From an uncultured Clostridia bacterium (lineage in GTDB: Bacteria > Bacillota > Clostridia > Oscillospirales > CAG-272), in contig CALGCW010000089.1 of NCBI GenBank assembly GCA_937884385.1, forward strand, positions 1 through 5,321: a stretch of DNA of 5,321 nucleotides, written 5' to 3'. A program made the position numbers and the translations under genes. How positions within the stretch are numbered: position 1 is the stretch's first letter; every line of letters begins with the position of its first letter. Below, piece by piece: positions 1-5,226 of this stretch. The notes under the pieces were generated by a model. That model was not told where the DNA came from. It saw nothing but the letters and a program-made list of their open reading frames with translations, and did not search any database.

Positions 1-21
1 TCGACAAGGGAGAAAATCGTT

Positions 22-112
22 TTGTGTTGTGCTTTAGCGCAACACAATTTGCGCGGGAGTTATTCGCGAAGCTCTACAAAAAGCTTTTTGGTTCTTTTTC
101 TCGAAAAAGAAC
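22..112 (+). repeat. Left copy of a two-hairpin intergenic repeat
   Basis: About 91 bases. Hairpin 1: TTGTGTTGTGC (22-32), loop TTTA, GCGCAACACAA (37-47). Then AATTTGCGCG and CGCGAAGCT (65-73), the palindrome AAAAAGCTTTTT (78-89), GG, and hairpin 2: GTTCTTTTT (91-99), loop CTCG, AAAAAGAAC (104-112), followed by ATATTTTTT. The same order of parts occurs inverted at the other end of the window. The linker from AATTT to CGCGAAGCT aligns at about 20 of 28 positions without gaps. No open frame here looks like a protein. It may be a dispersed non-coding repeat or a small non-autonomous element. No target-site duplication was found. Confidence 0.7.
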
Positions 113-154
113 ATATTTTTTCTTGTAACTTCTGCGCGATAAATCCCAATTTAC

Positions 155-177
155 AGGGGAGGGGTTTCCCCTCCCTT
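155..177. terminator. GC-rich hairpin at the spoVM stop codon, terminator-like
   Basis: AGGGGAGGGG (155-164), loop TTT (165-167), CCCCTCCCTT (168-177): a ten-pair stem with one G-T pair. It touches the last base of the spoVM stop codon, so it would close the spoVM transcript. However, the T-rich run expected of an intrinsic terminator (178-194) lies on its right side. It therefore fits termination of rightward transcripts best. For the leftward operon the downstream bases (CTGTAAATTGGG on the minus strand) are not U-rich, and the hairpin may instead protect the 3' end or terminate weakly. Confidence 0.55.
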
Positions 178-260
178 TATATTTTTGCTTTTTTAATTCC
201 GAATATTTTTCTCAAAAACAGCGACAGGACGGTTGGTGTTTTCCAAAGCACGATCTTCAT
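177..260 (-). CDS. spoVM: Stage V sporulation protein M (SpoVM), 27 residues
   Basis: A 27-codon ATG-to-TAA frame (258-260 to 177-179) just downstream of thiN, where spoVM lies in B. subtilis. SpoVM is a tiny amphipathic helix of the mother cell. It recognises the positive curvature of the forespore outer membrane and anchors the SpoIVA coat ATPase. The protein begins MKIVLWKTP and ends FGIKKAKI. Without gaps it matches the 26-residue B. subtilis protein at M1, K2, K7, P9, L12, R17 and G21, followed by a basic tail. P9 is the residue known to be critical for curvature sensing. The middle (VLSLFLRKIF) is hydrophobic with basic residues, as for a membrane-surface helix. TGAGGT stands about seven bases before the ATG, and a promoter-like site lies upstream. 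W6 is unusual. The call rests on pattern, size and synteny. A chance short frame with all of these is unlikely. Confidence 0.87.
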   Translation of the reverse strand: MKIVLWKTPTVLSLFLRKIFGIKKAKI

Positions 261-267
261 AAATATT

Positions 268-273
268 ACCTCA
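268..273 (-). promoter_or_regulatory. Ribosome binding site of spoVM
   Basis: TGAGGT on the minus strand, seven bases before the ATG at 260. It supports the 27-codon frame as a translated gene. Confidence 0.65.
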
Positions 274-283
274 AACAAGAATT

Positions 284-295
284 GACTATGTAGTC
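284..295. other. Short palindrome in the spoVM leader
   Basis: GACTATGTAGTC is a perfect 12-base palindrome between the putative promoter and the spoVM ribosome binding site, at the predicted transcript start. It could be a regulator site or a small 5' stem-loop. It could equally be chance. No known operator matches it. Confidence 0.25.
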
Positions 296-301
296 ATTTT
301 C

Positions 302-331
302 ATTATATGAAGAATGGAATTATTTTGACAA
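302..331 (-). promoter_or_regulatory. Putative promoter of spoVM, overlapping the end of thiN
   Basis: On the minus strand TTGTCA (326-331, five of six bases of the sigma-A -35) is followed after 18 bases by TATAAT (302-307, a perfect sigma-A -10). The extended element CATATAAT (302-309) also differs by one base from the sigma-E -10 CATACAAT. The sigma-E -35 region is a poor match. In B. subtilis spoVM depends on sigma-E, so either factor is possible. Transcription would begin near 295 and give a leader of about 35 bases. The region is AT-rich, so chance similarity cannot be excluded. Confidence 0.45.
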
Positions 332-973
332 ATCCTTGCTTTCGATCACGAAGACTCCGCCTTTTTTGCAGCTTACCATAGCAAAGCTATCGCTAACCTC
401 GTTGGAAATGGCGAAGGATGCGATATCTCTTGATATGGTGGCATTTTTTACGTTATATTTTGCGCCCTCAACGGTCACTCCCTTTGCAGAAGAAAGAGAG
501 GGGATCAGTCCAAAATACTTATACTCGCTTTTGGGAACGAGCAGGGATGAGCGTTCCTTGAGGTAGCGCACGCGGTTTTTGCCGTCGCAGAGAGTCACCA
601 TCGGTGCGACTGTGGCGACGTCCTCAAGCAAGCAGAGGTTTGCGAGGGTATGGTCAAGTCTGCCGGAGAGACCGCCGATAATGAATATTTCGTCCGAGTA
701 GTCGTTAAGCGTGTCAAGTGCGAGGTCAACGGCAAGCTGCGCGTCGCTCTCATTCTTTTCTGCGGGAACGCGGATTATTTTGGCGCGAGAAGGGAAGGCT
801 CGCTCATTTGTGGAGTCAAAATCGCCCACGATGAAGTCGCAACGCTCTGCGAAGCCAAGCTTTTTAGCATTATCGTAGCCCGAATCGGCGGCAATAACGA
901 GTGCGGATTCGGGAATTGGCGACTCAAGTGCGGATCTATCCACCTCGCCACCAATGAAAATGTATGATTTCAT
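320..973 (-). CDS. thiN: Thiamine pyrophosphokinase (thiamine diphosphokinase)
   Basis: 217 residues from the chosen start. The enzyme transfers diphosphate from ATP to thiamine, giving thiamine diphosphate, in the cytoplasm. Family motifs, numbered from that start: AADSGYDNAKKLG (28-40), the signature VGDFDS (49-54), KNESD (73-77, matching the usual KxxTD), GGLSGRLDHTLAN (100-112) in the catalytic domain, then the thiamine-binding C-terminal domain with FGLIPS (154-159), GVTVEGAKYNV (165-175) and SNEVSD (190-195). The frame stays open to an ATG at 1015, which would add 14 residues inside rsgA. I prefer 973 because MKSYIFIGG is where the family begins, and because it leaves only one base after the rsgA stop, a normal operon junction. 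A GTGGGAT lies upstream but is a modest ribosome binding site. No TPP riboswitch is visible before it, as expected for an internal operon gene. Confidence 0.95.
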   Translation of the reverse strand: MKSYIFIGGEVDRSALESPIPESALVIAADSGYDNAKKLGFAERCDFIVGDFDSTNERAFPSRAKIIRVPAEKNESDAQLAVDLALDTLNDYSDEIFIIGGLSGRLDHTLANLCLLEDVATVAPMVTLCDGKNRVRYLKERSSLLVPKSEYKYFGLIPSLSSAKGVTVEGAKYNVKNATISRDIASFAISNEVSDSFAMVSCKKGGVFVIESKDLSK

Positions 974-974
974 A

Positions 975-1967
975 TTATTTATTATCCCACTTATGTTTAT
1001 TTTTAAGGGAGGCATAGATCTCGAGGAAGCTATCGTGGCGGGATTTTGAGATGCTGCCGTTCTTTACTGCTTCAAGGATAGCGCAGCCTTCCTCCTTCGT
1101 ATGAGTGCATTTTGTATATCTGCACTCGCCGATATAGTCGCGGAATTCCCGCATATTATATGCGAGGTCCTCTTTATCAAAGAAATTAAATCTTTCAAAA
1201 TCGAGAAGCGAAAATCCGGGGGTGTCTGCTACGTATCCGCAATCCTGTGCGTCGCTTATGGGATAAAGCTCAACGTGGCGCGTGGTGTGGCGTCCGCGTT
1301 GGATCTTTACGCTTATCGTATTGGTGGTAAGTGACAGATCGGGGAAGAGCGCGTTGAGAAGCGTGGATTTTCCTATGCCCGATGCGCCGGCAAAGGCGCT
1401 CGTTTTTCCGCACAGGTGGGTATTGACGTAATCTCTGATCGCGTCGACGCCCTCGCCTGTTTTCGCGCTCAAAACGAATGCGCTGTAGCCTGCCTTTTGA
1501 TAGATATTTTGCAATTCCTTGGCGTATTCGGGTGCGAGGTCGCATTTTCCGATAATTATGACGGGTTCTATATCGTTATGCTCCGCTATGCAGATAAGCT
1601 TATCTATCGTTGGAAGCACGGGCGCGGGGGATGCCGCCGCCATTGAGATGAACATAACGTCTAGATTTGCCATTGGAGGGCGGATGAGCTCATTGGTGCG
1701 CTCAAGGATATCGCTTATTCTTATATCGTTGCTTTTGGAGTCGCTTGCTTCTATTGAGTGGTCCGTATAGACGATCTCAACGTTATCTCCGACAAGCGGC
1801 TTTATATGATTGTGTCTGAATGAGCCGCTTGCGCTGCAGGCTATCAGCTTGCCTGCAAGCGGAGATGGTGTGCCGAAGGCTTGGATATGGGTATGCTCAT
1901 CAACGAGCTTTATGGTATAAAGCCCTCCGACACCCTTTAAAATTTTACCGTATGTTCTATATTCCAT
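975..1967 (-). CDS. rsgA: Ribosome small-subunit-dependent GTPase A (RsgA/YloQ/CpgA)
   Basis: 330 residues. RsgA is a circularly permuted GTPase that acts late in 30S subunit maturation and is stimulated by the 30S subunit. The OB-fold is at about 1-75 (GKILKGVGGLYTI at the start), followed by RPPMANLD (97-103). The G motifs come in the permuted order G4-G5-G1-G2-G3: GKCD (140-143), SAKTGEG (167-173), GASGIGKST (194-202), GRHTT (225-229) and DTPGF (248-252). The C-terminal zinc site is C282-x4-C287-x-H289-x5-C295. G4 carries Gly where N/TKxD is usual. The start is placed at 1967 because the N-terminus then matches the family, although this gives a 31-base overlap with the kinase and only a weak upstream GGTAAAAGA. 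Translation is therefore probably coupled to that of the kinase. In B. subtilis this protein is a known substrate of PrkC, which fits the gene order. Confidence 0.96.
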   Translation of the reverse strand: MEYRTYGKILKGVGGLYTIKLVDEHTHIQAFGTPSPLAGKLIACSASGSFRHNHIKPLVGDNVEIVYTDHSIEASDSKSNDIRISDILERTNELIRPPMANLDVMFISMAAASPAPVLPTIDKLICIAEHNDIEPVIIIGKCDLAPEYAKELQNIYQKAGYSAFVLSAKTGEGVDAIRDYVNTHLCGKTSAFAGASGIGKSTLLNALFPDLSLTTNTISVKIQRGRHTTRHVELYPISDAQDCGYVADTPGFSLLDFERFNFFDKEDLAYNMREFRDYIGECRYTKCTHTKEEGCAILEAVKNGSISKSRHDSFLEIYASLKNKHKWDNK

Positions 1968-3307
1968 TCTTTTACCGTTTCAGTTAATGTATATATTGGT
2001 GCTTCGTTGAGTATATTCGAGGGGAAGATGGATATCCAGACGAAGAAGGATATTACAAGGACGAGCACGAGTGCAAGTATGACACCGAGCAGTACGGAAA
2101 TAAGGCTGCTTTCCTTATCTCTCTTGACTATGGCGCTTACGTTCTCGTCGATGACGGTGGTATTCGTTGATTCCGTTTTGGGAAGCCGCTGGCTTCTTAC
2201 GTGGGGCAGCTCCGAGGAGGGGATACGGACCGTTTTTTCGCCCGAGGTGTGGGCACTCACTTGCGGAAGTCTGTCACTCTTTGGCTTGAACGTGCCCGAA
2301 TGCGAGGTGGTGCGCTTGAACGCGCCCTGATGTTGGGCAAAGCTTGCGCCCTTTTCGCTAAAGGACTGTATCGCTCTGTTGGAGATGTTGGGCACGGGCG
2401 TATAGGGCTTGCGCTCTATAACGCGGTATCTGCTTGAGTTTTTCTCGTTGCCAAACACCGTTTTTGAGTTCTGACGGAGTGCGCGGATGTCGGTAAGCAT
2501 CTCCTGTGCGCTCGTGTATCTCTTGCGCGGATTTTTCTCCATTGCGCGAAGTATTATCTGCTCCAGTCCGACGGAAATGTCGGGGCGGAAGAAGCTTGGC
2601 GGCAGCGGCTCTTTGCCTATCTGCATTTTTGCGACCTCGGTCGCGTTCTCGTGGTAGAAGGGGAGACGGTCCGTCATAGCCTCGTAGAGCATTACGCCGA
2701 GAGAGTAGATATCACTCTCTGCCTTGGGCGTTTTACCCTGTGCTTGCTCCGGACTTACGTAGTATACCGTACCGAGTGCGACGTCGCTCTTCTCCTTGGA
2801 TCTGTCGAGCATTGCGTCAAGGCGCGCGATACCGAAGTCCGCCACCTTTATGCTTCCGTTTTGCAAAAGTATGATATTCTGCGGCTTGATGTCGCAGTGT
2901 ACGATGTTTTTGGAATGTATGTAGTCAAGGGCAGAAAGTATCTGCGTTGCATAGTAGAGGACCTCGCGCTCTGGAAGCGCGCCGCGGTGGTCGATATGCT
3001 TTTTGAGGGTGATGCCCTCGACGTATTCCATTATGATATATTTAGTGCTATTGGTGATAGCGGTACTGTAGACCTGAACTATATTTGGGTGTGAGAGCAA
3101 TGAAAGTGCCGTGGATTCGTTGATGAAGAGCTTTATCTGACGCGGGTTATGCTCAAGCTTTTTGTTCATCATCTTGATCGCGACGCTTCTGCCCGTGACG
3201 ATATCGTAAGCTCCGTACACGGTCGCCATACCGCCCGTGCCGATGACGTTGCATATCGTATATCTGCCCTCAAAGGTCTCGCCTATAAAGGGATCAAAGG
3301 TCGTCAT
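1937..3307 (-). CDS. prkC: Membrane-anchored Ser/Thr protein kinase of the PrkC/PknB family lacking PASTA domains
   Basis: 456 residues. Hanks-type kinase domain at about 16-275: glycine loop GTGGMATVY (23-31), ATP lysine K45 (VAIK), helix-C glutamate E64, catalytic loop HCDIKPQN (137-144, catalytic D139), DFG at 157-159, GTVYYVSPEQ (179-188), SDIYSLG (198-204) and R263. The usual HRD is HCD here, so it is a non-RD kinase. The activation loop (160-178) has only S170 and S174, not the Thr cluster common in PrkC/PknB. Residues 280-400 are a Ser/Thr/Pro- and basic-rich linker, probably disordered. One transmembrane helix lies at about 403-428. Only some 28 residues follow outside the membrane, so the PASTA repeats that bind muropeptides in PrkC are missing. 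GGAGGTG (3313-3319) gives a strong ribosome binding site five bases before the ATG, inside the end of stp. The kinase family is certain. The signal it senses is unknown. Confidence 0.94.
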   Translation of the reverse strand: MTTFDPFIGETFEGRYTICNVIGTGGMATVYGAYDIVTGRSVAIKMMNKKLEHNPRQIKLFINESTALSLLSHPNIVQVYSTAITNSTKYIIMEYVEGITLKKHIDHRGALPEREVLYYATQILSALDYIHSKNIVHCDIKPQNIILLQNGSIKVADFGIARLDAMLDRSKEKSDVALGTVYYVSPEQAQGKTPKAESDIYSLGVMLYEAMTDRLPFYHENATEVAKMQIGKEPLPPSFFRPDISVGLEQIILRAMEKNPRKRYTSAQEMLTDIRALRQNSKTVFGNEKNSSRYRVIERKPYTPVPNISNRAIQSFSEKGASFAQHQGAFKRTTSHSGTFKPKSDRLPQVSAHTSGEKTVRIPSSELPHVRSQRLPKTESTNTTVIDENVSAIVKRDKESSLISVLLGVILALVLVLVISFFVWISIFPSNILNEAPIYTLTETVKEWNIEHTVKF

Positions 3308-4086
3308 TTATTCACCTCCGATTCCTGAGTGCAAAGCAGGATGGCGGATATATTATCGTGTCCGCCCGCCTCGTTCGCAAGTCTTATGTATGCAAAGACC
3401 TTCTCCGCTATGCTGAGCGGTGAGAGTGCTATCTGCTGCAACTTGTCCTCGTGCAAAAGTCCGTGGAGACCGTCCGAGCAGAGAAGGAAATAAGTCTCGC
3501 TTTTGAGCGATATTCTCTTATCGGAAATATCGGGCTCGATCTCGTCCTTGATGCCGAGAGCCTTAGTTATGAGATTTTTTGAAGGGTGATCCCAAGCCTC
3601 GTCGCGTGTGATCTCCTTATTGTCAACAAGCATCTGCACGTAGGAGTGGTCCTTTGAAAGCTGTTTTATCTCGCGCTTATTTATCATATAAAGGCGGCTG
3701 TCGCCCACGTTTGCGTAATACACCCTTGCTTTTGATTCAATGAACACCACGGCGTTGAGGGTGCAGCCCATTCCGTAGAGGGAGAGGTCCTCTCTCGCTT
3801 TCTCAAGAATGGCTTTGTTTGCCGCTTCAACGCTCTTTTTGATGGCTGATTTGACCAATCGGCTGTCATATTTGGATTTTTCCATAGCTTCCTCGGAAAG
3901 GCAGGAAACGACCGTGTCCATAAACGTGCAGGCACCTATCTCGGACGCGATCTTACCGCCTGCCGCGCCGCCCATTCCGTCACAAACGACGGCAACGGTC
4001 ACACCGGTCTTAAGGCAGGTTATGCTGATGTAATCCTCATTTATTTCTCTTACGTTTCCTCTGTCGGTCAAGCCGTAAATGTTCAT
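3304..4086 (-). CDS. stp: PP2C/PPM-family Ser/Thr protein phosphatase (PrpC/Stp type), partner of the adjacent kinase
   Basis: 260 residues, the usual size of the soluble bacterial PrpC/Stp phosphatases, with no transmembrane segment. The Mn/Mg-binding and catalytic PPM motifs occur in order: DRGNVREINED (8-18, with E17 and D18), VCDGMGG (34-40, metal ligand D36), the GC-T form of the MGTT motif at 106-109 (MGCT, the first Thr replaced by Cys), NVGDSR (126-131), LLCSDGL (201-207, D205) and GGHDNIS (241-247, D244). It should dephosphorylate Ser/Thr residues, including those on the kinase encoded next and on that kinase's substrates. The start is supported by AGAGGAG (4092-4098), five bases upstream of the ATG, and by the family-typical N-terminus. 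Its TGA stop overlaps the kinase ATG as ATGA, so translation of the two is probably coupled. In B. subtilis the gene is called prpC, elsewhere stp. Confidence 0.96.
   Translation of the reverse strand: MNIYGLTDRGNVREINEDYISITCLKTGVTVAVVCDGMGGAAGGKIASEIGACTFMDTVVSCLSEEAMEKSKYDSRLVKSAIKKSVEAANKAILEKAREDLSLYGMGCTLNAVVFIESKARVYYANVGDSRLYMINKREIKQLSKDHSYVQMLVDNKEITRDEAWDHPSKNLITKALGIKDEIEPDISDKRISLKSETYFLLCSDGLHGLLHEDKLQQIALSPLSIAEKVFAYIRLANEAGGHDNISAILLCTQESEVNK
3313..3319 (-). promoter_or_regulatory. Ribosome binding site of the kinase gene, inside the end of stp
   Basis: GGAGGTG, a nearly perfect Shine-Dalgarno, lies five bases before the kinase ATG. The ATG itself overlaps the stp TGA as ATGA (3304-3307). 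This fixes the kinase start and allows both coupled re-initiation and independent initiation. Confidence 0.8.
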
Positions 4087-4106
4087 AAATACTCCTCTTT
4101 TTCGGA

Positions 4107-5171
4107 TTAGTTTTGCGTGTCGTCCTTTTTCTTCATCTCGTCCCTGCGAAGCTGGCCGCAGGAGGCGTTGATATCCGCGCCGAGGGTTCTTCTTACGGTC
4201 GCGCGGATGCCCTTCGCTTCAAGGACGGAAGCGAATTTCTTTATCTGATCCTTGCCGCTTTTTTTGAAATCTCTTTCCTTTACGGGATTGACGGGAATGA
4301 GATTTACGTGGATCGGCATAGTGGTGTTTTTCGTTCTTAATTTGGAGTTGAGCTTTTTAGCAAGTGAGAGTGCGTTCTCCTCGCTATCATTTTCGCCTGC
4401 GATGAGCGTATACTCAAAGGATATCCTTCTGCCTGTTTTGTCAAAGTATGCTTTGCACGCGTCAAGCAGCTCGTCTACGCCCCAATGTCTGTTTACGGGC
4501 ATTATCTTGCTTCTTATCTCGTCGTTTGATGCGTGGAGCGAGATGGAGAGCGTTATCTGGAAGTCCTCCTGTGCGAGCTTATATATTTTATCAACGAGTC
4601 CGCAGGTGGAAAGGGAAATGTGGCGGTAGCCGATGTTGAGCCCTTCCTTGTGCCCGACGAGGCGAAGAAATTTGATCACATTATCGTAGTTGTCAAGCGG
4701 CTCGCCAATGCCCATCATTACGATGCCGTCGATCCTCTCTCCAAGGTCGCACTGTGCCGCAATTATCTGACCGAGCAGCTCGCAAACCTCAAGGTCGCGG
4801 ACCTTGCCACCGATGGTAGACGCGCAGAACGCGCATCCCATTCGGCATCCTATCTGTGACGAGATGCATATCGTTGTGCCGTGATCGTATTTCATTACTA
4901 CGCTCTCAACGCAGTTGCCGTCGTCAAGCTCAAACAGGTATTTTACCGTGCCGTCTATCGCAGAAACGAGCTTTCTTCTTATTTTTGGCAGTGAGTACTT
5001 GGCATTTGCAAACAGCTTTTCCTTCGTTGCGGCAGAAAGATTTGTCAGATCCCTCGGCGAGACACCCTTGTGCATCGGCGAAAATATCTGCTTTGCACGG
5101 AATTTCGCTTCGCCTATTGACAAAACGTATGCCTGTAGCTCTTCGTATGTAAAATTGAGTAGGTTTTGCAT
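4107..5171 (-). CDS. rlmN: Dual-specificity 23S rRNA (A2503-C2) / tRNA (A37-C2) methyltransferase RlmN, radical SAM
   Basis: 354 residues, full length for the family. RlmN is a cytoplasmic radical-SAM enzyme that methylates C2 of A2503 in 23S rRNA and of A37 in some tRNAs. The [4Fe-4S] motif CxxxCxxC is C109, C113 and C116 (CRMGCAFC). The two cysteines needed for the methyl-transfer mechanism match C102 (seven residues before the cluster, as in E. coli C118/C125) and C338 in ADINASCGQL near the C-terminus. Other family signatures are GIGEPLDN (154-161), LSTCG (187-191) and SLHAS (211-215). The N-terminal 80 or so residues form the accessory domain, with the typical FRAKQIF. The ATG is chosen because AAAGGAG lies six bases upstream and the N-terminus fits the family. 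It is the first gene of the visible operon, with 20 bases to the phosphatase gene. I see no missing catalytic residue. The identification is by motif and synteny together. Confidence 0.97.
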   Translation of the reverse strand: MQNLLNFTYEELQAYVLSIGEAKFRAKQIFSPMHKGVSPRDLTNLSAATKEKLFANAKYSLPKIRRKLVSAIDGTVKYLFELDDGNCVESVVMKYDHGTTICISSQIGCRMGCAFCASTIGGKVRDLEVCELLGQIIAAQCDLGERIDGIVMMGIGEPLDNYDNVIKFLRLVGHKEGLNIGYRHISLSTCGLVDKIYKLAQEDFQITLSISLHASNDEIRSKIMPVNRHWGVDELLDACKAYFDKTGRRISFEYTLIAGENDSEENALSLAKKLNSKLRTKNTTMPIHVNLIPVNPVKERDFKKSGKDQIKKFASVLEAKGIRATVRRTLGADINASCGQLRRDEMKKKDDTQN

Positions 5172-5177
5172 TTGTGT

Positions 5178-5184
5178 CTCCTTT
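5178..5184 (-). promoter_or_regulatory. Ribosome binding site of rlmN
   Basis: On the minus strand AAAGGAG stands six bases before the rlmN ATG. It fixes the start at 5171. It rules out reading the open frame that continues upstream through the repeat (to 5316, in another frame) as coding. Confidence 0.8.
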
Positions 5185-5226
5185 CGGGAAGGGTGGGTGG
5201 TTAGTTGGTTTCTTTACTTGGGAAGA

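Noticed and set aside
22..285. 87-codon plus-strand open frame
   Set aside because: It runs through the left repeat, the GC hairpin and the antisense of spoVM. It has no convincing ribosome binding site, and its composition follows the repeat rather than a protein.
282..309. Plus-strand promoter-like TTGACT-16-TATATG
   Set aside because: The region is AT-rich and the site points into the antisense of thiN with no gene ahead. The minus-strand reading of the same bases has a gene, spoVM, directly downstream.
325..330. Perfect TTGACA on the plus strand
   Set aside because: No -10 element lies at 16-18 bases downstream, and the bases encode the end of thiN.
974..1015. Upstream thiN start that adds 14 residues
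   Set aside because: The extra residues lie inside rsgA and match nothing in the ThiN family, and no good ribosome binding site precedes this ATG.
2651..3094. 147-codon plus-strand open frame
   Set aside because: It is antisense to the conserved kinase domain, has no family-like motifs, and is explained as a shadow of the kinase coding strand.
4252..4629. 125-codon plus-strand open frame
   Set aside because: It is antisense to the middle of rlmN, whose reading frame is certain. No recognisable protein features.
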